A stretch of DNA of 11,200 nucleotides from an uncultured Selenomonadaceae bacterium (GCA_905236145.1 CAJOOE010000136.1:1-11200), one strand, 5' to 3'. Shown: positions 1 to 7,462, counted from the stretch's first letter. Notes: a model not told the origin generated them from the letters alone. Translations and numbers: made by a program.

Positions 1-519
1 GAGGCGTTGCTTACGAGAGAGGCGGCGGAGGCTTTGAAAGAAGTTTCGGACGATGTGAAAAAATCCGGCTATCGGCTGAAAATTTTTGACGCTTACCGTC
101 CTCAAAAAGCGGTGGATCATTTCGTCCGCTGGGCCGAAAACCTTGCCGACAAACGAATGAAAACATATTTTTATCCGGAAGTCGATAAGACAAAACTTTT
201 TTCCGAAGGCTACATTGATGCAAAATCCGGTCACAGTCGCGGCTCCACTTTGGACTTGACTCTCTTTGACATGAAAACCGGCAAGGAAGTCGATATGGGC
301 GGCACTTTCGATTATTTCGGCGAACTTTCGCACCCGGATTACAAAGGCAAGTTGACGAAAATCCAACTCAAAAATCGTCAAATTTTGCGTGATGCCATGC
401 TGCGTCACGGCTTTAAACCGCTTTCCACCGAGTGGTGGCATTTCACTTTAAAAGACGAACCATATCCGGACACTTATTTCACATTCACTATCTCAGATTT
501 CAAAAATATGAACAAGTAA
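1..519 (+). CDS. D-alanyl-D-alanine dipeptidase, VanX/DdpX family (5' partial)
   Basis: The reading frame is open from the first base, so the start lies upstream and about 172 residues are visible. VanX/DdpX enzymes (peptidase family M15D) are zinc peptidases that hydrolyse the dipeptide D-Ala-D-Ala. Seen here in order: FDAYRP (the family's substrate-binding Arg region), SGHSRGSTLDLTL (the SxHxxGxxxD zinc motif supplying His and Asp ligands) and STEWWHF (catalytic Glu and third zinc-ligand His). All catalytic residues of the family appear intact. There is no VanH, VanA or VanRS partner in view, so a role in D-Ala-D-Ala turnover or cell-wall recycling is more likely than glycopeptide resistance; this is inference. 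The missing N-terminus hides whether it has a signal peptide. A Rho-independent terminator follows about 35 nt after the TAA stop. Confidence 0.9.
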   Translation, partial: EALLTREAAEALKEVSDDVKKSGYRLKIFDAYRPQKAVDHFVRWAENLADKRMKTYFYPEVDKTKLFSEGYIDAKSGHSRGSTLDLTLFDMKTGKEVDMGGTFDYFGELSHPDYKGKLTKIQLKNRQILRDAMLRHGFKPLSTEWWHFTLKDEPYPDTYFTFTISDFKNMNK

Positions 520-553
520 AATTTTTGCAACTTCACAAACAGTCAAATTTCAC

Positions 554-588
554 GCCGGAGAAGAAAAAATTTTCCGGCTTGTTTATTT
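554..588 (+). terminator. Rho-independent terminator of the dipeptidase gene
   Basis: The stem GCCGGA (554-559) pairs with TCCGGC (573-578). It is extended by a G-U and two A-T pairs around an A-rich loop, and is followed by the T-rich tract TTGTTTATTT. It lies just after the dipeptidase stop. The T-tract also contains the candidate -35 box of recN. Confidence 0.75.
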
Positions 589-607
589 TCCGGAAAATAT
601 GTAAAAT
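579..607 (+). promoter_or_regulatory. Candidate sigma-70-type promoter of recN
   Basis: TTGTTT (579-584) and TAAAAT (602-607) are separated by 17 nt. The implied transcription start is near 614, which leaves a leader of about 55 nt before the recN ATG at 670. That leader would be too short to support the alternative in-frame ATG at 622. No LexA-like box was recognised. The -35 match is only moderate (4 of 6). Confidence 0.5.
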
Positions 608-669
608 ACGGGAGCAGTTAAATGATTGGCGGGCGGCTTGAAAGGAAAAAAGAGCAGGTAGGAAATTAT

Positions 670-2373
670 ATGTTAAAAAGTTTAAACATTTCAAATTTCG
701 CGTTGATTGACAAAACCGAAGCAGAATTCGGCGAAGGGTTGAATATTTTGACGGGTGAAACCGGTGCGGGAAAATCAATTTTGACGGACGCACTCGGTGC
801 AGTTTTGGGAAACAGAATCGGTGCGGGACATATTCGCTCCGGTGCGGAAGAATTGAAAATCGAGGCGGTTTTTTCTGCGGAAAAAAATTCGCCCGTCCGC
901 TCCGTCATGAAAGAATTTGAAATTGACGAGGACGACGAAAATTTAATTATTACGCGAAAAATAAATCGTTCCGGAAAAACTTCAATCACCGCGAACGGAT
1001 CGCACATAACCCTTGCCACGCTGAAAAAAATCGGTGCGGCTCTGGTCGATATTCACGGGCAAAACGAAAATCTTGCACTTTTACGCACGGAAAGCGTTTA
1101 CAGATTGATTGACGGTGCGGAGGAAAAAATTCCGGAAGTTCGCGAGGATTACAAGAGGCTTTACAGGCTTTGGAACATTCAAATTCGCACTCTGGAGGAA
1201 AAGAAAAAGTCGAAAGAGGAGAACGCTCAAAAACTTGATATGCTCCGCTGGCAGGAACAGGAAATTTCCGCCGCCGATTTGAAACCGGGCGAAGATGAGG
1301 AGATTGACGGCGAAATCCGAAAACTTTCACACGCCGAAAAAATTTCCGAACACATTGAAGAATCTTGTCTGCTTTTGGGCGGCGGCTCCGAATTTGACGT
1401 GTTGACGGCTTTGGCAAAGGTTGAAAAAAATCTTGACGACGTTTCACGCTTTGACGACAAATTAAATTCGGCGAGAAAACTTTTGGAAGATGCCGCAATT
1501 TCATTGAGGGAAGTCTTTGACGAAGTGCGGGATTATTCGGAAACGGTGGAATTTTCGCCGGAAAAATTGGACGCACTGCACGCCCGTGCAGACGTAATTT
1601 TCCGGCTGAAACAAAAATACGGTTCATCGGTTGACGAAATTTTGGAGAGATTGGAAAAAATTCGCAGTGAAATTGCGGAAGTCGAAAATTACGAAACGGA
1701 TTTGGAAACGACGAAACAAGTCATTTTGAAATTGGAAGGACAGGCAAAGAAACGAGCGGAACATCTTTTGCAACTTCGTCAAAAATCCGCCGAAAAATTG
1801 AGTATGGCAATCGAGCGGGAAATCAGGAAATTGGGAATGGAAAAGGCAACTTTCAAAATTGAAGTCACGCCTTCGCCGGAACTCACCGCAAACGGCAAAG
1901 ATTCTGCCGATATGATTTTTTCCGCGAACTTGGGAGAGGAGCCGAAATCTTTGGCAAAAGTCGCGTCCGGCGGTGAACTTTCCCGCGTGGCTCTGGCAAT
2001 AAAAACAATTTCCGCAGGTCGTGAAGATTCGGCGGAAACGATGGTATTTGACGAAATCGACACGGGACTCGGAGGAATGACCGCAAAGGTCGTCGCGGAA
2101 TGTATTGCGAAAGTTTCAAGAAACAAGCAGGTTTTATGTATAACTCACCTTGCACAAATTGCCTGTATGGCAGACAAACATCTGCACGTCAGCAAAAATG
2201 ATTCGGACGGGCGAACGGTGACGCAGGTTAAAAAAATTGTCGGAACGGAACGCACGCGGGAAATTTCGCGTATGGCATCCGGCGAAGAATCGCAATCGGC
2301 TTTGAAAAATGCCCGCGATATGATCTCTTCCGCAAAAAGAGCAAAAAGATTGATGACTGTCGGAATAATTTGA
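670..2373 (+). CDS. recN: DNA repair protein RecN (SMC-like ATPase)
   Basis: RecN is a cytoplasmic SMC-like ATPase recruited to double-strand breaks, where it promotes RecA-dependent recombinational repair. The 567-residue product has the family's usual length and order. It shows the N-terminal block with Walker A GETGAGKS (29-36) and the conserved DIHGQNEN segment (127-134). A charged coiled-coil region follows (about 150-380, broken near the middle). Then come the ABC signature VASGGELSR (431-439), Walker B MVFDEIDTGLGG (458-469) and the switch-region ITHLAQIA (491-498). I chose the ATG at 670 because the family begins MLxxLxIxNFALID, and AGGTAGGA lies 6 nt upstream. An in-frame ATG at 622 would add 16 unconserved residues. 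The gene is monocistronic, with its own candidate promoter and terminator. Confidence 0.97.
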   Translation: MLKSLNISNFALIDKTEAEFGEGLNILTGETGAGKSILTDALGAVLGNRIGAGHIRSGAEELKIEAVFSAEKNSPVRSVMKEFEIDEDDENLIITRKINRSGKTSITANGSHITLATLKKIGAALVDIHGQNENLALLRTESVYRLIDGAEEKIPEVREDYKRLYRLWNIQIRTLEEKKKSKEENAQKLDMLRWQEQEISAADLKPGEDEEIDGEIRKLSHAEKISEHIEESCLLLGGGSEFDVLTALAKVEKNLDDVSRFDDKLNSARKLLEDAAISLREVFDEVRDYSETVEFSPEKLDALHARADVIFRLKQKYGSSVDEILERLEKIRSEIAEVENYETDLETTKQVILKLEGQAKKRAEHLLQLRQKSAEKLSMAIEREIRKLGMEKATFKIEVTPSPELTANGKDSADMIFSANLGEEPKSLAKVASGGELSRVALAIKTISAGREDSAETMVFDEIDTGLGGMTAKVVAECIAKVSRNKQVLCITHLAQIACMADKHLHVSKNDSDGRTVTQVKKIVGTERTREISRMASGEESQSALKNARDMISSAKRAKRLMTVGII

Positions 2374-2390
2374 AGAGGAAAAAATTTTTT

Positions 2391-2425
2391 GAACGCGGAT
2401 AAAAAATTCGCGTTCGTTTTTGTTT
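2391..2425 (+). terminator. Rho-independent terminator of recN
   Basis: GAACGCG (2391-2397) pairs perfectly with CGCGTTC (2409-2415) around an A-rich loop, followed by GTTTTTGTTT. It begins 17 nt after the recN stop codon. Confidence 0.85.
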
Positions 2426-2452
2426 GCAAAAATTTTCCCGGCGGCTTATAAT
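2424..2452 (+). promoter_or_regulatory. Sigma-70-type promoter of the serine recombinase gene
   Basis: TTGCAA (2424-2429), a 17-nt spacer, then a consensus TATAAT (2447-2452). The predicted start site is near 2459, about 22 nt before the recombinase ATG, leaving room for the AAAGGAG ribosome site at 2466-2472. The -35 box directly abuts the T-tract of the recN terminator. TTTGCAAA at 2423-2430 is a palindrome that could also bind a regulator, but nothing more supports this. Confidence 0.7.
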
Positions 2453-2480
2453 GTAAAAAAAATTTAAAGGAGTGAATTTT

Positions 2481-3041
2481 ATGCTTGTCGGTTATGTTCG
2501 AGTTTCAACCATTGAACAAAATGAGGAACGGCAAATTGTTGAGTTGCGGGAAAATGCCGGCGTTGAAAAATTTTTTGTCGATAAAGTTTCGGCAAAGTCC
2601 GCAAAACGTCCGAAATTTGACGAGATGATGAATTTTTTGCGTGAGGGGGACGAGTTGATTGTTTCGGAATTTTCCCGCCTTGCACGTTCGACGACCGACT
2701 TGCTCAACATAGTCGAAACTTTAACAAACAGAGGCGTTAAAGTCAGAAGTTTGAAAGAACAGCTTGACAGCTCGACGCCGCAGGGAAAATTTATGTTGAC
2801 GATTTTCGGAGCGATAGCGGAATTTGAACGGGAATTGACTCTGCAAAGACAGCGGGAAGGTATTCAGATTGCAAAGGCCGCCGGGAAATATAAGGGACGG
2901 AATGCGAAAAAACGCCCGAAAGATTTTGATTATTACAAGCAGGCGTATTACGAAAGAACCGCAACGGTCACTTCCATCGCAAAACATTACAAAGTTTCAC
3001 GCCCGACGGTATATAAATGGATTCGCGAAAAAACCGAATGA
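2481..3041 (+). CDS. Small serine recombinase (resolvase/invertase family)
   Basis: This 186-residue protein matches the size and layout of Tn3-type resolvases and Hin/Pin-type DNA invertases, which cut and rejoin DNA through a 5'-phosphoserine link. The N-terminal catalytic domain starts YVRVST, with the nucleophile at Ser9 and Arg7. It continues to EFSRLARS, with the active-site arginines Arg66 and Arg69. The E-helix segment FERELTLQRQREGI (115-128) leads into a basic linker (KGRNAKKRPK). A C-terminal helix-turn-helix spans about 161-182 (SIAKHYKVSRPTVYKW). I preferred the ATG at 2481 over an in-frame GTG at 2472 because AAAGGAG at 2466-2472 is 8 nt upstream of the ATG. No transposase, inverted repeats or other mobile-element genes are seen beside it, so it is an orphan. 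Resolvase, invertase or domesticated host factor cannot be told apart from sequence alone. Confidence 0.93.
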   Translation: MLVGYVRVSTIEQNEERQIVELRENAGVEKFFVDKVSAKSAKRPKFDEMMNFLREGDELIVSEFSRLARSTTDLLNIVETLTNRGVKVRSLKEQLDSSTPQGKFMLTIFGAIAEFERELTLQRQREGIQIAKAAGKYKGRNAKKRPKDFDYYKQAYYERTATVTSIAKHYKVSRPTVYKWIREKTE

Positions 3042-3075
3042 GATCATAGAAATTTTTCACAATCGGCAAAAAAAC

Positions 3076-3103
3076 TTGACAGATTATTTTTTTGATATAA
3101 AAT
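3076..3103 (+). promoter_or_regulatory. Promoter of the tRNA-Arg gene
   Basis: A perfect TTGACA (3076-3081) and TAAAAT (3098-3103, 5 of 6 matches to TATAAT) are separated by 16 nt. The expected start site is near 3110, 17 nt before the mature tRNA 5' end. A strong dedicated promoter is typical of a single stable-RNA gene. Confidence 0.8.
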
Positions 3104-3126
3104 TATCGTTGACGAAAGAAAAGCGT

Positions 3127-3201
3127 GTGCTCGTAGTCCAGAGGATAGGACGCCGGCCTCCGGAGCCGGAAGCGAGGGTTCGATTCCCCCCGAGCGCGCC
3201 A
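3127..3201 (+). tRNA. tRNA-Arg (anticodon CCG)
   Basis: A full cloverleaf can be drawn. The acceptor stem pairs GTGCTCG (3127-3133) with CGAGCGC (3191-3197), with one G-U pair, then discriminator G3198 and an encoded CCA (3199-3201). The D-stem is GTCC/GGAC. The anticodon stem is CCGGC/GCCGG around the loop CTCCGGA, giving anticodon CCG at 3160-3162, which reads CGG arginine codons. The variable loop has 4 nt. The T-arm is GAGGG-TTCGATT-CCCCC, with one A-C mismatch. A run of nine T's begins at 3202, directly after the CCA. Confidence 0.95.
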
Positions 3202-3221
3202 TTTTTTTTTACAATTCGCCG

Positions 3222-3266
3222 AAAAAAATTCCCCGCCCTTCAAAATTTTGAAAAGCGGGATTTTTT
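3222..3266. terminator. Bidirectional Rho-independent terminator
   Basis: CCCGC (3232-3236) pairs with GCGGG (3255-3259) around a core that contains the palindrome TTCAAAATTTTGAA. The flanks are a run of A's on the left (T-tract for the - strand) and TTTTTT on the right (T-tract for the + strand). Read on the - strand, the stem is nearly continuous because two C-A mismatches become G-U pairs, so it suits the TerD-domain gene that ends at 3285. Read on the + strand, it backs up the tRNA unit. Confidence 0.85.
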
Positions 3267-3284
3267 ATAAATTTACGGTGATTC

Positions 3285-4124
3285 TCAAATTTCTTCGCCG
3301 CCGAAAGACTTGAGTAAATCGCTCAAATCACCTTTAAAACCTTTTGCCGCGAAATTAAATTTCCATTCGCCTGCACGATAAATTTCCATACATATTACCG
3401 ACTTTTCTTTGCCGTAATCACTTCCGAGCAAAGGTGCCTCCAGAGCCGTCTTTCCGTCCTGATAAAAGCGTGTGCTTTGCGAATAAATATCTTTTATTGT
3501 CCCCTGCCCGTCAATGCAGAGGGCAAAGACCAATTTATTTATTCCGGAAGGCAACTTTCCGAGTTTCACGGTAAATTTACCTCTGTTCTTGAAAGATGTG
3601 AAGGTAATTTCATTTGCCGGACTTTGCGGCTGATTGTAAAAAATCATATAACGATCGTCGGAAAGTTTTCCTGCCGAATCCAATCCGAAACAAACGCAAT
3701 CATATTCGACGTTGCCTTCGGCAGACAGAACGACGGAAAAATCACATTCGACTGCCAAATAATCCGCCAAAAATCCGCATTCGCCTTTGAAAACCGCCGG
3801 ATTGCGAAAACCTTCTTCATTCGCCGATTCGCCGCCGGTCAGAGGAGCATGACATTTGGGACAAGAATCCCAATGCTTTCTCATTTTGTGACCGCAAAAC
3901 GGACATTCATCATATACCGGCGATTCTTTACCCTCGGATTTGCCGAATATTTTTTTGTTGTAGTAAAGACCGGGAACCGGCGTTTTTAAATTGATATATG
4001 TACCTTGCGGCCCGACATTCAATTTTGTGCCTTTCGGTCCGAGCGAAAGACTCGGCCCGCTTGTATTTACATGTATATCCACTCCCGGCGATATGTTAAA
4101 AGATTTTCCGAAACGAAAACCCAT
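3285..4124 (-). CDS. DUF4236 - zinc ribbon - TerD-domain fusion protein
   Basis: Three modules are visible in 279 residues. Residues 1-55 match DUF4236: MGFRFGKSFNISPGV, then SLGPKGTKLNVGPQGTYINL, then the PGLYY end. Residues 74-91 form a zinc ribbon, with CPFC and CPKC giving four cysteines at 74, 77, 88 and 91. Residues about 112-275 resemble the TerD/TerZ calcium-binding stress fold. This part has the acidic DSAGKLSDDRYMIFYNQPQSP segment (149-169), the LGKLPSGINKLVFAL strand (188-202) and the EIYRAGEWKFNFAAKGFKGDLSDL tail. TerD proteins are linked to tellurite and general envelope or chemical stress; DUF4236 has no known function. The start is set by GGGAGGTGATC just upstream. It lies 30 nt after the permease stop on the same strand, so it is probably the last gene of the sugar operon's transcript. 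No signal peptide or membrane segment is seen, so it should be cytoplasmic. Its function is unknown. Confidence 0.85.
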   Translation of the reverse strand: MGFRFGKSFNISPGVDIHVNTSGPSLSLGPKGTKLNVGPQGTYINLKTPVPGLYYNKKIFGKSEGKESPVYDECPFCGHKMRKHWDSCPKCHAPLTGGESANEEGFRNPAVFKGECGFLADYLAVECDFSVVLSAEGNVEYDCVCFGLDSAGKLSDDRYMIFYNQPQSPANEITFTSFKNRGKFTVKLGKLPSGINKLVFALCIDGQGTIKDIYSQSTRFYQDGKTALEAPLLGSDYGKEKSVICMEIYRAGEWKFNFAAKGFKGDLSDLLKSFGGEEI

Positions 4125-4154
4125 GAGATCACCTCCCTTGTCAGCCGGTCAATG

Positions 4155-5210
4155 TCACTCGTTCTTCGATTCATTCCTCGCCTGAAGTGCCATCTTTGCC
4201 TCCATTTTACGCTGGAATTGGTCGATAATGACGGCAACGATAATTACAAGACCTTTTATAATCATCTGCCAAAATTCCGAAACGCCGCACATGACCATGC
4301 CGTCGGAAATAACGCCGATAACAAACGCACCGACGATCGTGCCGCCGATTGTACCGATACCGCCCATCATTGAGGTGCCGCCGAGAACCGCCGCCGCTAT
4401 CGCGTTCATTTCCCAAGTTTCACCTGATGCCGGGTGAGATGCCTCAAGCTGTGCCGCCGTGATTATACCGACTATCGCCGCACAAATTCCGGAGAAGATA
4501 TAGACCAAAATTTTTACTTTATCGACTTTAACGCCGGAGAGTTTTGCCGCCTTTTCATTACCGCCGATCGCGAAAATGTGCCAGCCGAAAGTTGTACGGG
4601 TAAGAAGGAAACCGGCTATAACGGCAATTACCGCCAAAATTATCGCACCGACCGGAATACCGGCAATTCTGCCGCCGAAAAATGTAAATCCGACGTTTCC
4701 GAGTGCCTCATGACCGGTTATCGCGGAATAAGTCGCACCGTTTGAATGGAGCATGGCAAAACCGCGAGCGATATACATTGTACCCAAAGTCGCAATAAAA
4801 GGAGCGACTCCGAACCGGGTAATAATTGCACCGTTTAACAAACCGACGACGGCACCGACCAAAATCGCCGCCAAAATTACAAGCGGAACGCTGCAATAAA
4901 CGGTTACGCCCATTGACTCAAAAGTTAAACCTTTCTGAATCATACCGCCGGCGACCATTCCGGCAAGTCCGACAACCGCACCGACGGACAAGTCGATACC
5001 GCCGGTAATTATGACGTAAGTCATGCCGATTGCCAAAATTCCGTACAGTGCAACGTGTTTTGCCAAAAGCAACATGGTATTTGCCGAAAGAAAATTCGGT
5101 GTCGCCAAGCTGAAGAATATGACCAAAAGACCCAAAACTATAAGCGTACGTCCTTTGAGGAGCATCATTATAAGTTTTGTATTGTCTTGACTTTTCTTTA
5201 AATCCGCCAT
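4155..5210 (-). CDS. RbsC-type sugar ABC transporter permease
   Basis: This 351-residue integral inner-membrane protein belongs to the branched-chain/ribose-type permease family (BPD_transp_2, as in RbsC, XylH and MglC) and works as the dimeric channel of a CUT2 importer. Family landmarks are ITGGIDLSVGAVVGLAG (68-84), RFGVAPFIATLGTMYIARG (132-150) and the cytoplasmic ATPase-coupling loop TFGWHIFAIGGNEKAAKLSGV (207-227). Further on are MNAIAAAVLGGTSMMGGIG (268-286) and the final hydrophobic helix with KGLVIIVAVIID (319-330). Several strongly hydrophobic helices fill the rest. The ATG at 5210 is preferred over a TTG at 5231 because GGAAAGGAAT, the ribosome site, would be translated if the longer form were used. 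It follows the ATPase gene by about 36 nt. The substrate cannot be read from the permease; ribose-like sugars are the family norm. Confidence 0.93.
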   Translation of the reverse strand: MADLKKSQDNTKLIMMLLKGRTLIVLGLLVIFFSLATPNFLSANTMLLLAKHVALYGILAIGMTYVIITGGIDLSVGAVVGLAGMVAGGMIQKGLTFESMGVTVYCSVPLVILAAILVGAVVGLLNGAIITRFGVAPFIATLGTMYIARGFAMLHSNGATYSAITGHEALGNVGFTFFGGRIAGIPVGAIILAVIAVIAGFLLTRTTFGWHIFAIGGNEKAAKLSGVKVDKVKILVYIFSGICAAIVGIITAAQLEASHPASGETWEMNAIAAAVLGGTSMMGGIGTIGGTIVGAFVIGVISDGMVMCGVSEFWQMIIKGLVIIVAVIIDQFQRKMEAKMALQARNESKNE

Positions 5211-5246
5211 GAAAATCTCATTCCTTTCCAAAAAATTTTTACCGGC

Positions 5247-6812
5247 TCAAGCCTCGCGACCGGCTTTTGTATGACCTTTGTAAGATGCCATGACAAGTTT
5301 ATCCTGCGTGACTTCTTCCTTGACCATATCAGCCGTTTTGATTCCGTTCGACAAAACTATGATTCTGTCGGCAATCGCCTCAATTTCTTCAAGTTCCGAA
5401 GAAACCACCAGAAGTGAAAGACCTTCGTCCGCATAATGATTCATAATTTCAAAAACGTCCGTCTTTGCACCGATGTCGATTCCGCGACTCGGCTCGTCAA
5501 GCAACATAATTTTCGGCTTGGTCAAAAGTCCTTTGCCGATAACGCATTTTTGCTGCTTGCCGCCGGAAAGCGACAAAATCGGAAGGCGTTTGTCCGCGAC
5601 TTTGATGTGAATATCTTTGATGTTTTGGTCAACGGCCGCCTCCTCTTTCGCACTGTCAAGCAAAATTCCCTTCGCGTAACTCTTCAAACTCGCAAGCGAA
5701 ATATTTTTGCCGATGTCCATTGTTTGGACCAGACCTTCACGCTGACGATCTTCCGGAACCCAGGCAAATCCGTTTTGAATCTGCTCGGAAACATTTTTGA
5801 TGTCAATCTTCTGCCCGTTAATCAGAATATCTCCGGTATGCTCCGGACGCAAGCCCATTATACATTCAAAAACTTCCGTGCGTCCGGCTCCCATAAGTCC
5901 GTAAATTCCCAAAATTTCGCCGCGTTTGAGTTCAAAGTTTACATGATCCAAAAGCCAACCGCCGCCTTTTTTCGGAAGGCAGAGATCTCTCACTTCCAAA
6001 ACCGTTTCCCGCTTGCTCCAATCAATTTTTTCTTTGCGTTGCGGGTAAGATTTTTTTGTGCCGACCATTTTTTTGACAATCCATGAAACGTCAATATCTT
6101 TGACCGCCGCACTTGCAACAAATTTTCCGTCGCGAAGAATAGTTACATAATCGCCGATCTGCATAATTTCTTCCAGGCGGTGAGAGATATAGACGATTGA
6201 AATTCCGTCAGCCATAAGCTCACGCATAATCTTAAAAAGTACCTGAACTTCCTGCTCACTCAGGGAAGAAGTCGGCTCGTCCATGATCAAAATTTTCAAA
6301 TCGTCCGCTATCAGATTTCGGGCAATTTCGATCATTTGTTGCTGACCGACGCGAAGATCTCCGATAATTGTCATCGGGTCAATGGGATGCTCCAGCCGTG
6401 CCAAAATTTTTTTTGTAAGTTCGATATGTTGTTCGTTGTCAAGACCGATTCTGTTTTTCGTCTTTTCGCGTGCCATAAAAATATTTTGGTAGACGTTCAA
6501 GTTTGGGAAAAGGCTGAGTTCCTGGTGAATGATACCGATACCCTTCGCCCTTGCCTGAACGATATTGTCAAAGTGAACTTTCTCGCCGCCCATAAAAAGT
6601 TCGCCGCCGGATTCCTGTTCGATCCCGGCAATAATCTTCATGAGTGTGGATTTTCCCGCACCGTTCTCGCCGATAAGAACATTGACTTTTCCCTTGTAAA
6701 CGTCGAAAGAAACTTCGTCAAGTGCCTTTGTACCGGGATAAATTTTGCTGACTTTTTCGGCGTGCAGGACAACTTCGTCATCGGTATGAATGGTTTCGAC
6801 AGTTTCCGCCAT
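5247..6812 (-). CDS. RbsA-type sugar ABC transporter ATP-binding protein (double ATPase)
   Basis: This 521-residue cytoplasmic ATPase energises sugar import and carries two fused nucleotide-binding domains, as in RbsA, XylG and MglA. Domain 1 has Walker A GENGAGKST (48-56), Q-loop IIHQELSLFPNLNV (94-107), signature LRVGQQQ (153-159), Walker B ILIMDEPTSSL (174-184) and switch His211. Domain 2 has the degenerate Walker A GLMGAGRTE (305-313), WVPEDRQREGL (351-361), signature LSGGKQQ (415-421) and Walker B MLLDEPSRGID (436-446). It has SSELEE in place of the switch His, the normal asymmetry of this family. The start has GAGGTGA about 7 nt upstream. That site overlaps the stop of the DUF2291 gene, only 11 nt away, which suggests translational coupling. 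Confidence 0.95.
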   Translation of the reverse strand: MAETVETIHTDDEVVLHAEKVSKIYPGTKALDEVSFDVYKGKVNVLIGENGAGKSTLMKIIAGIEQESGGELFMGGEKVHFDNIVQARAKGIGIIHQELSLFPNLNVYQNIFMAREKTKNRIGLDNEQHIELTKKILARLEHPIDPMTIIGDLRVGQQQMIEIARNLIADDLKILIMDEPTSSLSEQEVQVLFKIMRELMADGISIVYISHRLEEIMQIGDYVTILRDGKFVASAAVKDIDVSWIVKKMVGTKKSYPQRKEKIDWSKRETVLEVRDLCLPKKGGGWLLDHVNFELKRGEILGIYGLMGAGRTEVFECIMGLRPEHTGDILINGQKIDIKNVSEQIQNGFAWVPEDRQREGLVQTMDIGKNISLASLKSYAKGILLDSAKEEAAVDQNIKDIHIKVADKRLPILSLSGGKQQKCVIGKGLLTKPKIMLLDEPSRGIDIGAKTDVFEIMNHYADEGLSLLVVSSELEEIEAIADRIIVLSNGIKTADMVKEEVTQDKLVMASYKGHTKAGREA

Positions 6813-6823
6813 GTCCGCTCACC

Positions 6824-7462
6824 TCACTTGACATTTATTGAAATCGGAGTGATCAATACTTCCGTCTTTTTGTCCACGCTGAAACAGCCGATAAAGTCTA
6901 TATTCTTTCCGACGATTGAAGTCAAATCCAATTTTTTGATCAAATCGGTATCAATTACATTGTGGATACTTTGCGAAAGGCTTGCCCATTCGACTTGGTT
7001 TGTGTAATCTTCGTACTTAATGAAACTCAAATTGTCGCGGACGGCGGAACCTTTGTAAACGCTGCCGATCTGCAATTTTACCGTAATTTGTCCGTCGTAA
7101 CCCGCAGGTTTTACGACCATAAAGCCGGCTTTCTTTTCCTGATTGACTTCGGTGACAACGCCTTCACCTTTTACGACAAAGGAAAGTTCGCCGCTCGTAC
7201 CCATTGAATAATGACCTTTGTCCGCAATTTTTTTGAAATCGCCGTTTGATTCGTTGAGGAGCGGGACAATATCAAGAGCTTTTTCGGTAAGTTCGGGGAT
7301 GGCTTGAGAAGTCCAAATTCTTTCAACGTCCTCAGCCGCATTAAATTTTTTGTTGCCGGTCAATTCGTCCTCGTGACCGATCTCGACGACTTTGACGCAG
7401 CCGCTCATTGTCAAAGTCATCAGCAAACAGAGTAAAAATGCAAGCAATCCTTTTTTTCTCAT
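6824..7462 (-). CDS. DUF2291-family lipoprotein of a sugar ABC transporter operon
   Basis: The 212-residue product begins with a lipoprotein signal: MRKK, a hydrophobic run, then the lipobox TMSGC with the modified cysteine at 22. The mature part matches the DUF2291 pattern as I know it: FNAAEDVERIW (40-50), SFVVKGEGVV (94-103), LQIGSVYKGSAVRDNLSFI (130-148), YTNQVEWA (153-160) and a C-terminal ITPISINVK. DUF2291 genes commonly sit with RbsABC-type transporters; their role is not established, and an accessory or assembly role at the outer face of the inner membrane is a guess. The ATG at 7462 has GAGGTG 9 nt upstream; the GTG at 7474 would use that site as coding sequence and is less likely. 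An internal terminator-like hairpin lies just upstream of the gene. Confidence 0.85.
   Translation of the reverse strand: MRKKGLLAFLLCLLMTLTMSGCVKVVEIGHEDELTGNKKFNAAEDVERIWTSQAIPELTEKALDIVPLLNESNGDFKKIADKGHYSMGTSGELSFVVKGEGVVTEVNQEKKAGFMVVKPAGYDGQITVKLQIGSVYKGSAVRDNLSFIKYEDYTNQVEWASLSQSIHNVIDTDLIKKLDLTSIVGKNIDFIGCFSVDKKTEVLITPISINVK

Noticed and set aside
986..1627. A 213-codon open frame on the - strand inside recN
   Set aside because: It is fully antisense to recN, rich in Arg and Pro as expected of a complementary-frame artefact, and has no domain signal.
2481..4124. The recombinase, tRNA and TerD-domain gene considered together as a small mobile stress or defence island
   Set aside because: The TerD-domain gene is on the opposite strand, within 30 nt of the sugar operon and separated by a bidirectional terminator. 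No attachment-site duplication of the tRNA 3' end was found in the window.
5436..6086. A 216-codon open frame on the + strand inside the RbsA-type gene
   Set aside because: It is antisense to a gene with both ATPase motif sets intact, and its translation shows no recognisable motif.
5247..6812. LRVGQQQ in place of LSVGQQQ in the first ATPase signature, considered as a possible loss of function
   Set aside because: Sugar-importer ATPases of this family vary at this position, and all other ATPase motifs are intact, so I do not treat it as a defect.
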